Shown in pieces: positions 8,412 to 27,924 of a stretch of DNA of 64,000 bases. This stretch comes from Cystobacter fuscus (GTDB lineage: Bacteria; Myxococcota; Myxococcia; Myxococcales; Myxococcaceae), in NCBI RefSeq assembly GCF_002305875.1, contig NZ_CP022098.1, forward strand, positions 1,860,001 to 1,924,000, given 5' to 3'. A model generated the notes under the pieces. The model had not been told where the DNA came from, did not search any database, and saw only the letters and a list, made by a program, of their open reading frames with translations. Each line of letters starts with the position of its first letter. The first letter of the stretch is position 1. The translations under genes and the position numbers were made by a program.

Positions 8412-9152
8412 ATGACGCGTTTCAAAGACAAAGTCGTGGTCGTCACCGGTGGAAGTGACGGCATCGGGCTCGCGACGGCGAAGGCCTTCGCTGCGCAAGG
8501 GGCCAATGTCTACGTCACCGGGCGCAGGCAAGAGAGGCTCGACGAGGCGGTCAACGAAATCGGTGGCGCCACCGTTGGCATCCAAGGGGACGTCAGTAAT
8601 CTCTCCGACCTCGAACGACTCTACGAGCGGGTCAAGCGCGACCACGGCAGGGTCGATGTCGTTTTCGCCAACGCGGGAATCTCCGAAACCGTGACGTTCG
8701 GTGCGCTCGACGAGGAGCACTTCGAGCGCGTGTTTGGCGCGAACGTGAAGGGCGTGGTCTTCAGCGTGCAGAAGGCGCTGCCGCTCATGACCAGCGGAGG
8801 TACGGTGATTCTCGCCGGATCGGCCAGCGGCAGCAAAGGACTCCCCGGGCTGTCGGTCTACAACGCGACCAAGGCCGCGATTCGCTCGTTCGCGCGAACC
8901 TGGACGACCGACCTGAAGAGCCGAGGCATCCGTGTCAACGTGGTTTCGCCGGGAGTGATTGAAACGCCCGCGATACAGACGTACCTCCATAACAACGCGG
9001 GGATGGAGGACGTGCTGAAACAGATGACGCCGCTCGGGCGGCTCGGTCAGGCGGAGGACGTCGCGAATGCGGTGCTGTTCCTGGCGTCGAACGAGAGCAG
9101 CTTCGTCGCGGGCGTCGAGCTCTTCGTGGATGGCGGTGTCATGGCGGTCTAG
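8412..9152 (+). CDS. Short-chain dehydrogenase/reductase
   Basis: A classical 246-residue SDR. It has the cofactor motif TGGSDGIG (residues 12-19), FANAGIS, a Ser in LAGSASGSKG, catalytic Tyr150 and Lys154 in YNATK, and the C-terminal LFLASNESSFVAGVELFVDGG. The AAAGGAGA site about 10 bp upstream fixes ATG 8412. Glycine spacing fits the classical family; Arg rather than Asp after the second strand (TGRRQERL) suggests NADPH preference. It is divergently paired with the HxlR regulator. The substrate is unknown, probably a reactive carbonyl or quinone-like compound. Confidence 0.9.
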   Translation: MTRFKDKVVVVTGGSDGIGLATAKAFAAQGANVYVTGRRQERLDEAVNEIGGATVGIQGDVSNLSDLERLYERVKRDHGRVDVVFANAGISETVTFGALDEEHFERVFGANVKGVVFSVQKALPLMTSGGTVILAGSASGSKGLPGLSVYNATKAAIRSFARTWTTDLKSRGIRVNVVSPGVIETPAIQTYLHNNAGMEDVLKQMTPLGRLGQAEDVANAVLFLASNESSFVAGVELFVDGGVMAV

Positions 9153-9192
9153 AACACCGAATGGTTTGAAGATACCGGAGCACCTTGGGCGC

Positions 9193-9220
9193 GACACCTT
9201 CCTCGAGACACCTTCCTCGG
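9193..9220. repeat. Tandem 14-bp duplication with GACACC
   Basis: gacaccttcctcga (9193-9206) is followed directly by gacaccttcctcgg (9207-9220). The same hexamer-led doubling is seen at 31001, 33279, 44728, 44799 and 60282, always next to REP-like or transposase remnants. Confidence 0.75.
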
Positions 9221-9449
9221 CACAACCCAATGGCATCCGGCGCGCCCAGCCAGTGAGGAGGCCACCCAAGGGATTGCGCGTTACCTCCCCGATGTGGGAG
9301 GCACCCCCTCACACGAGGCTCAAGGATTGGCGGGGATCACACGGAAGGCGACGGTGCCACTACACCCGGCAGTGTTTCAGTTTCTGATAATCTTAGCGGG
9401 CAGGACTTCCACACCGTACACGGGTGATAGGGCAAGCAATAACCAGCAG

Positions 9450-9512
9450 TACCGGACCTTCGCCGCGGCGTTCCGAGAGGCGGCGGCTCGCTGGGGGCGA
9501 GGGGCCTTCTCC
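9450..9512 (+). pseudogene. RAYT C-terminal scrap upstream of the NRPS
   Basis: Translation gives YRTFAAAFREAAARWGRGAF, nearly the same as YRAFVAAFREAAARWSRGDF in the two larger RAYT relics at about 30.9 and 33.2 kb. Nothing else of the transposase remains. It marks the left boundary of the NRPS block, about 100 bp before the first plausible NRPS start. Confidence 0.6.
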
Positions 9513-9610
9513 TTCAATGGTGCGCTGGAACGGGTAAAAGCGGAATTTCCTTTGTTCCAAAACATTCCGTGCTAGAAGAGCGACCCGCTGACCCACACAA
9601 GCTGTTGAGG

Positions 9611-20471
<10,861 letters not shown>

Positions 20472-20475
<4 letters not shown>

Positions 20476-22250
20476 TCGACTACCTGCCTGCAGGTGCCCG
20501 GGTGGTGGTGCGGCTGCCCAACGGACCGGGCCTGGCCAAGGCCCTGCTCGGCTGCTTCGACCGCGAGCTCGTCGCGGTGCCCCTGCACCCGCGCAGCACG
20601 GATACCGCGGTGCGCGGCATCGTCGACCGGGTCGCCGCCTCCGCCGTGCTGGACGAGCACGGGCTGCACGACACCGGCCACCCCGCCGAGCACCCGGATG
20701 CCGAGGGCCTGGCGTTCCTGATGTTCACCTCGGGCTCCACCGGTCCGCAGAAGGGCGTCATGCTCAGCCGGAAGGCGGTGCTGGGCAACGCGGCCAAGAC
20801 CGCCGCGCTCCACGGGCTCACCCCCGACCGGCCGCACGGCACCTGCCTGCCGCTGTACCACTGCAACGCGCTGGTCATGTCGTTGCTGGGCACGCACTTC
20901 ACCGGCACCCCGCTGGTGCTGCACAACGGCGCGGACCCGGCCGGGTACTTCGCCGCGCTGCGTGCCGCCGGGGCCCGGACCGCCTCCATCGTGCCCGCGC
21001 TGCTGGCCGACCTGCTGGATGTCTCACCGGAGTGGCCGGAGGACCTGGAGTACCTGATCACCGCGGCCGCGCCGCTGACTTCGGACCTGGCCCGCCGCTT
21101 CCACGACCGCTACGGCCCGAGGCTGCGCCAGGGCTACGGCCTGACCGAGGCGATGAACTTCAGCTTCACCACGCCCCTGCTCGACGAGGCCGCGTTCACC
21201 CGCCAGTACCTGGACCAGCACCCGCCGGTCGGCGTGGCGCTGCCGGAGACCGAGCTGCGGCTGGTCGACGGCGAGGTGTGGGTGCGGACCCCGGACATGA
21301 TGCGCGGCTACTGGCAGGACCCGGCGGCCACGGCGGCGGCGCTGACCGAGGACGGCTGGCTGCGCACCGGGGACCTCGGTGAGCTGCGCGAGGGCCTGCT
21401 GGTGCTGCGGGGCCGGGCCGGGGAGCGCATCGACCGGGGAGGGGAGAAGTACCACCCACTGGACGTCGAGCGGACCTGGCGCGAGGCCGGGCTCGGCGGG
21501 CGGTTCGCGGCGGTGGCCGTCGCCGAACCCACGCTCGGTCACGAGATCGGGCTCGTCGCCACGGACCAGCCGGTGGAGGCCGTGCGCGCGGTGTGCGAGA
21601 ACAGCCCGCTGCGGCCCGCCTCGGTGCAGTTCGGCGGATTCCAGGCCACCTCGACCGGCAAACCCCAGCGCAAGGCCATGGGCCGCTCGCTGGTCGCGCT
21701 GCGGTACGCGCCCGCCCGGTACGAGCGGCTGCTGCGGTACGCCTCGGCCACCGCGCACGACCTGCTCCGCTCCGGTGTGGACGATGCCGGGCTGCGTGCA
21801 CTGGCCGAGCACGTGGACGAGCCCGCGCGGGAGGGCGAGGAGGCGGTGTTCGAGGCGCTGGAGTTCATGCGCGCCCACTGGCACCGGCGTGCCGACCCCG
21901 AGCTGGCGGAGGCGAAAGCCCGCTGGCGCGAGCAGTTGAGCACCGAATGGCCACTGGCCGGGTACGCCGAACTCGCCGAGCGCCTGCGCGAGGCCCACCC
22001 GGGCGCGGTGGTGTCCAGCCACCTGCCCACGATCACGACCCTCGACGGATGCCCGTGGGCACTCGGCCCACTGCTGTCCTTTTTGGACTACCCCACCCAG
22101 GAGCCGGGCGACCGGTGGCACGGGCTCGCCGGACTGCGCGAGGCGGGCTTCGCCGTCGTCGGCTGCGCACTGCTGCGCGCGGGCCGCCACGACCTCGGCG
22201 GCGTGCTGTGGGCCCACACCCCGACCAGCGGAAACAGAGGCAACGAATGA
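20472..22250 (+). CDS. Acyl-activating (AMP-forming) enzyme with extra C-terminal domain
   Basis: A 592-residue ANL-superfamily enzyme. ATG 20472 overlaps the NRPS stop (ATGA) and has a perfect AGGAGG at 20461. The N-terminal 430 residues show [47 protein letters not shown] and the C-lobe TSTGKPQRK. It probably activates a carboxylic acid for the NRPS starter condensation domain; no carrier domain is attached. The last 150 or so residues (after [16 protein letters not shown]) are unrecognised and mostly helical, unusual for simple ligases. The N-terminus is shorter than usual. Same GC-rich style as the NRPS. Confidence 0.8.
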
Positions 22251-22978
22251 GCAGGATGAAGCAGGTCCCCGACCACGAGGACGAGGTGTTGGACCTGGAA
22301 CGCCACCAGGACCCCGGCCGCAACCGCATCACCCCGGTGCTGCAGCTGCCCCCGGAAGTCGCCCTGACCGTCGTGACCGCGCTCGCCGGGCTGGTCCGCC
22401 ACGCCCACCGGAGGGAACACGAGTCCCCCACCCCCCCCCGCGCGCTGAAGGAGGCGCAGTCGTTCGAGGAGGGCGACGTGTTCATGCTGGCCCCCCCCTT
22501 CGAGGGCTACTTCGCCGACCGCTACCTGATGGACTTCTACGACACCCGGGAACGCGGCATCTGCTCCCGCATGCACCTGCACACCGGCCTGCGCTTCGTG
22601 CGGATGATGACCGGCCCGGACACCACCATCCGCGTCTCCAGCCTGTCCCCGCTGACCGTCCGCTCCCGCCCGGACTGGACGACCCCGCTGCACGCCTTCG
22701 TCGACCGCCTGCCGGACACCCCGGAGGGCGTGCACCGGGAGCGGTACAACGTCGTCGTGCCACCGAACTGCTGGGTGGACATGCAGATCCCCCGGGGAGT
22801 CTCGCACCAGTTCAACGCGGTCGGGCCCCATGCGGTGATTGACTCGGTGCACCCGGAGGAGTCCATCGAAACCCTGCGCGAAGGCATGTCCGGGTACCGG
22901 ATGATGGCGCAGACCATCTTCCTGGCGGAGCACCGCAGTTCAGCCGCCACCTGCGAGGACACCGGCGACGGGGGCTGA
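22247..22978 (+). CDS. Cupin-like protein ending the NRPS operon
   Basis: A 243-residue protein, ATG 22247 overlapping the previous stop (ATGA). Two motifs suggest a metal-binding cupin barrel: SRMHLHTGLRFVRMMTG (about 100-118) and NVVVPPNCWVDMQIPRGVSHQFNA (split for length: NVVVPPNCW, then IPRGVSHQF, about 165-190). It may tailor or hydroxylate the peptide or its acyl group; that is inference from context. Two C-runs (near 22430 and 22493) are slippage-prone. Parts of this gene recur at 32423-32818 and 35339-35541. An ISAzo13 element starts about 70 bp after its stop. Confidence 0.7.
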   Translation: MSRMKQVPDHEDEVLDLERHQDPGRNRITPVLQLPPEVALTVVTALAGLVRHAHRREHESPTPPRALKEAQSFEEGDVFMLAPPFEGYFADRYLMDFYDTRERGICSRMHLHTGLRFVRMMTGPDTTIRVSSLSPLTVRSRPDWTTPLHAFVDRLPDTPEGVHRERYNVVVPPNCWVDMQIPRGVSHQFNAVGPHAVIDSVHPEESIETLREGMSGYRMMAQTIFLAEHRSSAATCEDTGDGG

Positions 22979-23046
22979 GGGCAGAAGAGGAGCAAGGAGC
23001 CCCCCACGGCATCGCGAACTTCCCTGTGCGCCGGGCAGGGAAGGCA

Positions 23047-24340
23047 CTGGAAAACAATAACTTGACCAACTTCATTCGGTGCGCCGCGGCTCCAAAAGGT
23101 AATTCCAGTCGCCATGGAAATCATCCTTTCGCAGCGCCAGTCGCTTCATTTCTGTCTTCGTGATCTCGACGCCCGTCGGATATTGCTTTTTGTCCAACCG
23201 CGTCTTGACGCGCAGACCTCTGGTAGTTCGCGTTCTTCCGATGAGATTGACGACTGTCTCAAAACTGGTCAGTGGCTTGCCCCTCCAGTTCTGGGTGATG
23301 TGGCAGAAGAGCCGATGTTCGATTTTGTTCCACTTGCTCGTTCCTGGCGGAAAGTGGCACACGTGGATGTTCAGCCCCGTGTCATCAGCCAACTCTTGCA
23401 GTTCTTTCTTCCAGGCACGTGTCCGGTACCCGTTGCTGCCGCCTGCATCTGCTGTGATGAGAAGTTCCGTCGCACTCGGATAGGCTGGCAAACCCATCGT
23501 TTTCCACCATTGTCGAATTGATGCGACGGCAAAAGCCGGTGTGTCATGATCTCGCCCGACGCTCACCCATGCCTCGTTTCGAGTCATGTCGAAAACTCCG
23601 TAGGGGATCGCCTTGCCCACCGCATCTTCGGGAAAGTCGTGGACGTTGACCTCCTCCGGCCGCCCCGTCGGTTGCCACTCACGGCCTACGTTCCTGAAGC
23701 TGCCGACGAGCTCCTTCTTCTTCGTATCGACGGAGATGACTGGCTGGTTTCGCGCCTGGAAGTCCTCCACCATCGCGCTGATGTGCTCGAATTGCGCGTT
23801 GCGGTCTGGATGAGACGTGCCCTCTTGGTTCTTGCGCAACGCGTGGAGGCTGTAGCCCAGCTCGTGCAGCTTCTTTCCGACGCTCATGTGGCTGACCACG
23901 AACCCCTCGTGCCGCAACTCCGCTGCCAGATTTCGCGTGCTCTTGCACGTCCATCGCAGTGGCGACATCGGATCCCCTCTCGTCGTCGGCGCAACCATAC
24001 GCTCGAGTGCCTCGACCCATCCTCCCTGTACCAAGGCAAGCGCCTTGCGGCCACCGCCAGGCCGACGCTGACGTTCAGTGACCGCTTCGCCTTTCTTCAA
24101 CTCCTCGCGGCCTGCTCGGATCGTCGCCCGCGCCAAACCAGTTGCGCTCGCAACCACCGCGTCGCCGCCGTAGCCTATCGTGAGCGACTCCGTCGCTGCC
24201 CACAATCGGCGTGCCCTCTCATTCAGGACTCCCTCAAGGGCGAGGTACTTGGCACGGATGGCCGCTTCCAGTTTCGAGTCGTGCCTCATGAGGAGGCCAG
24301 ATCACAAACCACAGAAGTTGGCAACTTTATTGTTTTCCAG
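23047..24340 (-). mobile_element. ISAzo13-family insertion sequence
   Basis: The left end ctggaaaacaataacttgac (23047) and the reverse complement of the right end (ccag at 24340) share ctggaaaacaataa exactly and the later block CCAACTTC, giving imperfect repeats of about 30 bp. A single transposase gene lies between them. No clear target duplication is seen. The element sits just after the NRPS operon; the same pre-insertion sequence (gtgcgccgggc) occurs without the element at about 32,808-32,818. Confidence 0.85.
23072..24289 (-). CDS. ISAzo13-family transposase
   Basis: A 405-residue DDE transposase with the family pattern: an N-terminal helix-turn-helix (SATGLARATIRAGREELKKG), RRPGGGRK, ISVDTKKKELVGSF carrying the first catalytic Asp (about residue 185), LLITADAGGSNGYR with the second Asp (about 275), and TSKWNKIEHRLFCHI with the Glu (about 320). 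Full length and uninterrupted, so probably functional. Confidence 0.93.
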   Translation of the reverse strand: MRHDSKLEAAIRAKYLALEGVLNERARRLWAATESLTIGYGGDAVVASATGLARATIRAGREELKKGEAVTERQRRPGGGRKALALVQGGWVEALERMVAPTTRGDPMSPLRWTCKSTRNLAAELRHEGFVVSHMSVGKKLHELGYSLHALRKNQEGTSHPDRNAQFEHISAMVEDFQARNQPVISVDTKKKELVGSFRNVGREWQPTGRPEEVNVHDFPEDAVGKAIPYGVFDMTRNEAWVSVGRDHDTPAFAVASIRQWWKTMGLPAYPSATELLITADAGGSNGYRTRAWKKELQELADDTGLNIHVCHFPPGTSKWNKIEHRLFCHITQNWRGKPLTSFETVVNLIGRTRTTRGLRVKTRLDKKQYPTGVEITKTEMKRLALRKDDFHGDWNYLLEPRRTE

Positions 24341-24346
24341 CGCCGA

Positions 24347-24420
24347 AGGTGTCAAAGGATTCGATCCACCCGCGACAACCCGGGCTTTCAAGACGAGCCA
24401 CTGAGAATCGTCTGACACCT
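24347..24420. repeat. REP-doublet (REPIN-like) hairpin
   Basis: aggtgtcaaaggattcg (24347-24363) and gaatcgtctgacacct (24405-24420) are imperfect inverted repeats 41 bp apart. Their ends GGTGTC/GACACC match the REP ends elsewhere in the window. It abuts the right end of the ISAzo13 element. Confidence 0.65.
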
Positions 24421-24607
24421 GCCCGGGCACATTGCCGGTGCTCCGTGAGGGCTGCCCGCGGGTTGTGATTGTCCTCATGGTTTGCCTGTGCGGGGCATCA
24501 CAGTGCGTTCCCTCCCCTGCTGCCACTGTGTGTCTCCATCGGCTTCGTGCTAACGACCCAAGAGCCGAGCTGATGTCGTCCAACCCGTTACTGAGGAGTG
24601 CGTTCCC

Positions 24608-26668
24608 ATGTCGATCAAAACGTTGAAGGCCGTATCCAGTGCCACGTGCATGACTATGGCCATCCGGCTGCTCACCGCTTGTGGCCACGAGGCAGGACAG
24701 CCGGAGCTGCGTCCGGCCTGGAGTGACCCCGAGAGCGCCTGGGTCCCCGCCCACTCGCCCGTGCTCGAGGGCTACGTCTGGAACGGGGCCCGAGAGCGGT
24801 TCGAGGCAGTGCGCTACGCCGACGTGGACGGGATGGCCGTGCTGGAGGGCGACATCCTGCTGGGGAGTGTGGAGCAGGTGAAGGCACACACTCGTGAGGT
24901 CCAGGCCCACGGAGGGCTCCAGCCCCAGGGCGTGCGGGCGCAAGGAGTGGCCATCAGCGGATTGCGCTACAGGTGGCCCGATGCGACGGTGCCGTACACC
25001 ATCGACCCGAGCCTCCCCAGCCAGTTCCGGGTAACAGACGCCATCGCCCACTGGCAGTCGAAGACGCCACTGCGCTTCGTGCTGCGCACGGCGAGCAACG
25101 CGGCGCTCTACCCCAACTACGTCACCTTCCGGCCTAACAACGGGTGCAGCTCGTCAGTGGGGATGAGGGGCGGCCAGCAGTTCATCAACCTGGAGGCCGC
25201 GTGCAGCACGGGCAACACCATCCATGAAATCGGCCACGCCATCGGCCTGTGGCACGAGCAGAACCGCGAGGACCGCGACTCCAACGTGCGCATCCTGTGG
25301 GAGAACATCCAGGCCGACTACGCGTACAACTTCGACCAGCACATCGGCGATGGCGACGATGTGTTCAGCTACGACTTCGGTTCCATCATGCACTACGGGG
25401 CCTATGCGTTCTCCTCCAACGGACTGCCCACCATCGAGACGCTGGGGGGCCAGTCCATCGGCCAGCGCGACGGGTTGAGCTTCGCGGACGTGAACGCCAC
25501 CATCAAGCTGTACTCGCGGCAGATTTTGGCCAACGAGTCCATCCCCAGCTTCCAAACCTGGGCTGCGCGGACTCGTACGGTGGTGACTGGCGACTTCAAT
25601 GGAGATGGGCGGACGGACATCGCAGCGGTGGGCGCTGACGGCTGGCAAGCCTTGCCCGTGGCGCTCTCCAACGGCAATGGCTCCTTCCGAGTGGTCAACG
25701 AGTCCATCCCCAGCTTCCAAACCTGGGCTGCGCAGACTCGTATGGTGGTGACTGGCGACTTCAATGGGGATGGGCGGACGGACATCGCAGCGGTGGGCGC
25801 TGACGGCTGGCTGGCCCTGCCCGTGGCGCTCTCCAACGGCAATGGCTCCTTCCGAGTGGTCAACGAGTCCATCCCCAGCTTCCAAACCTGGGCTGCGCAG
25901 ACTCGTACGGTGGTGACTGGCGACTTCAATGGGGATGGGCGGACGGACATCGCAGCGGTGGGCGCTGACGGCTGGCAGGCCTTGCCCGTGGCGCTCTCCA
26001 ACGGCAATGGCTCCTTCCGAGTGGTCAACGAGTCCATCCCCAGCTTCCAAACCTGGGCTGCGCAGACTCGTACGGTGGTGACTGGCGACTTCAATGGGGA
26101 TGGGCGGACGGACATCGCAGCGGTGGGCGCTGACGGCTGGCAGGCCTTGCCCGTGGCGCTCTCCAACGGCAATGGCTCCTTCCGAGTGGTCAACGAGTCC
26201 ATCCCCAGCTTCCAAACCTGGGCTGCGCAGACTCGTACGGTGGTGACTGGCGACTTCAATGGGGATGGGCGGACGGACATCGCAGCGGTGGGCGCTGACG
26301 GCTGGCAGGCCTTGCCCGTAGCGCTCTCCAACGGCAATGGCTCCTTCCGAGTGGTCAACGAGTCCATCCCCAGCTTCCAAACCTGGGCTGCGCAGACTCG
26401 TACGGTGGTGACTGGCGACTTCAATGGGGATGGGCGGACGGACATCGCAGCGGTGGGCGCTGACGGCTGGCTGGCCCTGCCCGTGGCGCTCTCCAACGGC
26501 AATGGCTCCTTCCGAGTGGCCAACGAGTTCATCCCGTACTTCCAAACCTGGGCTGCGCAGACTCGTACGGTGGTGACTGGCGACTTCAATGGGGATGGGC
26601 AGACGGACATCGCGGCAGTGGGCGGTGAAGGCTGGGGGACCTTGCCTGTAGCGCTCCTCGACTACTGA
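24608..26668 (+). CDS. Astacin-like (M12A) lipoprotein metalloprotease with FG-GAP repeats
   Basis: A 686-residue protein with a signal ending LLTAC, probably a lipoprotein. The catalytic domain (about 115-305) has the zinc motif HEIGHAIGLWHEQNR and the Met-turn SIMHYGAY, both diagnostic for astacins. From residue 309 on it consists of seven repeats of 55 residues, each with FNGDGRTDIAAVG, a calcium-binding FG-GAP/VCBS motif that may form a propeller-like binding module. The repeats are almost identical at the DNA level. GAGGAG lies about 12 bp before ATG 24608. Likely a secreted or surface predation enzyme; monocistronic. Confidence 0.88.
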   Translation: MSIKTLKAVSSATCMTMAIRLLTACGHEAGQPELRPAWSDPESAWVPAHSPVLEGYVWNGARERFEAVRYADVDGMAVLEGDILLGSVEQVKAHTREVQAHGGLQPQGVRAQGVAISGLRYRWPDATVPYTIDPSLPSQFRVTDAIAHWQSKTPLRFVLRTASNAALYPNYVTFRPNNGCSSSVGMRGGQQFINLEAACSTGNTIHEIGHAIGLWHEQNREDRDSNVRILWENIQADYAYNFDQHIGDGDDVFSYDFGSIMHYGAYAFSSNGLPTIETLGGQSIGQRDGLSFADVNATIKLYSRQILANESIPSFQTWAARTRTVVTGDFNGDGRTDIAAVGADGWQALPVALSNGNGSFRVVNESIPSFQTWAAQTRMVVTGDFNGDGRTDIAAVGADGWLALPVALSNGNGSFRVVNESIPSFQTWAAQTRTVVTGDFNGDGRTDIAAVGADGWQALPVALSNGNGSFRVVNESIPSFQTWAAQTRTVVTGDFNGDGRTDIAAVGADGWQALPVALSNGNGSFRVVNESIPSFQTWAAQTRTVVTGDFNGDGRTDIAAVGADGWQALPVALSNGNGSFRVVNESIPSFQTWAAQTRTVVTGDFNGDGRTDIAAVGADGWLALPVALSNGNGSFRVANEFIPYFQTWAAQTRTVVTGDFNGDGQTDIAAVGGEGWGTLPVALLDY
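25532..26665 (+). repeat. Seven tandem 165-bp repeats inside the protease gene
   Basis: Units begin (aacgag) at 25532, 25697, 25862, 26027, 26192, 26357 and 26522, exactly 165 bp apart. Units 2-6 differ by a handful of bases; the last is the most diverged and cut short by the stop. Two unit types (WQALPVAL and WLALPVAL) alternate, as expected from recent unequal crossover. Confidence 0.95.
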
Positions 26669-26802
26669 ATGCCTGCAAAAGGTGCTCGAGGGGTTCGGTG
26701 ACCGGGACAAACCGGAGAAGGCCGGTGTCCCTCGAGCGCATCAACCGCCGAGCCGGGCAGCTCGACCGTTCGCTCGCGTCCTACCTACTGAATCAGCAGT
26801 AG
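26669..26802. other. Intergenic hairpin region
   Basis: gctcgaggg (near 26686) and ccctcgagc (near 26732) form a 9-bp stem across about 40 bp, placed just after the protease stop. It may end transcription or be a repeat fragment. A short frame ending RINRRAGQLDRSLASYLLNQ may be the tail of a lost gene. Confidence 0.3.
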
Positions 26803-26882
26803 CGTCTAGGCAGGAGATAGGCCACGTGGAGGGGGAGGGCTGGTGCAGAGGGGACGAGGAGGGCCGCGGACGGGTGCCGGCC
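26803..26882 (+). repeat. Dispersed 80-bp repeat R2, copy a
   Basis: cgtctaggcaggag, then gggggagggctggtgcag and gaggagggccgcggacgggt. Near copies lie at 30197-30277, 38668-38730 and 48026-48105, all in the same orientation and downstream of plus-strand genes. A REP end (ggtgtcagacgattcg, 26896) follows closely. Confidence 0.75.
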
Positions 26883-26939
26883 GGGCTCCCGGAAGGGTGT
26901 CAGACGATTCGCAGGAAACGAGGTGTCGGAACGAGTCCT

Positions 26940-27660
26940 TTGAGTGATGCCTGGAGGCTGTCCATGGACCCATAGGGTGAAAGTCCCGAAGCGGGAGAAG
27001 GTCGAACCGCATAGCTTGGGTGGCACCGAGAGGGGAGAGCCCTGCGGTGAAGCCCACCGACAAAGCCCCGGAAAGCGGGGTGAGCGAGTGCGCGGGCCGC
27101 AACGATGAGTGAACGCCCGGAAGAGGCCTCGTGACTCGTCAACTCCGGGTGCCGAGCTGGCTCAAAGACGGCGAAGGCAGCAGGAACTCCCCGAAGACGA
27201 CCTTGGGGGGTCCACCCGGCGGGGTAGAGGGCGGCGGCACGTGAACAAGGCCATGGATGGAAACAGGGAAGGGCTCCTCGCCCCGCGGAGAAAGCCCGCG
27301 GAAGCAAGGTAGCCGCGCGAGCCGAGGAGGCGAAGTGCGGTGAAGGCGAGAGCCTGGCAGATGGGTCCGTAGTAGCGATGAAGCGGGGTAATGCCCGTGG
27401 AGCCAAGGGGCCCTGCCGGAGGCATTCGGAACGTGAGGTGAGGCGGGAGTGGGATGACAAGACCCACCGGAAATGCGCAGGAGCCTCGAATGAAGATGGA
27501 CCGCTGGGCGAAATCCGCCCCCGGCTGGCAGCGGTGGAGTAGGGGCGAATGGCTCCGAAAGTCGGCGGCCAGAAGGACGGAAGCATAACCCCGGCGGAGG
27601 ACGCCTCCGCGGTGAGCCGGATGCGGGAAACCCGCCCGTCCGGTTCGAAGTGGCGGGGGC
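26940..27660 (+). ncRNA. Group II intron ribozyme core without a reverse transcriptase
   Basis: The strongest sign is a domain V hairpin at 27614-27646: GAGCCGGATGCGGGAAACCC at its 5' side and CGTCCGGTTC at its 3' side, with the AGC catalytic triad and GAAA loop. Upstream are typical domain I strings (tagggtgaaagtcccgaagc, aagccccggaaagcggggtgagc). About 700 bp of structured sequence holds no reverse transcriptase frame, so it is either an ORF-less intron or one that lost its protein. The exact 5' and 3' splice ends are not resolved. Confidence 0.65.
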
Positions 27661-27924
27661 CGGAGACGGAGTGATGGTGAGCTCTAAACGGGCACGAAGC
27701 CGGAAACGGCGGAGACGGCCAAGAGCAGCCTGCACACCACCGCGCCGGCCCTCGACCCGATCACCATCCCCTGCGGAAGCCTCGACACTAGGCGCCCTGG
27801 GGTGGCTCTCGCGCCGGGGTCAGGCTCGCATCTGCCGTGGACAGTCCCAGGTGCTCCAAAATCGCTCGTTGGCCGCCCCGCATCCTATTCTTCAGGGCTG
27901 TTTCTCCTGGGGGAGGCCAACGCC

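Noticed and set aside
25154-26710. Repetitive minus-strand frame under the protease repeats
   Set aside because: Its periodicity only mirrors the 165-bp repeats of the plus-strand gene.
26900-27735. Minus-strand protein frames over the group II intron
   Set aside because: They are Pro/Ser/Arg-rich shadows of structured RNA; such frames are often misannotated as proteins.
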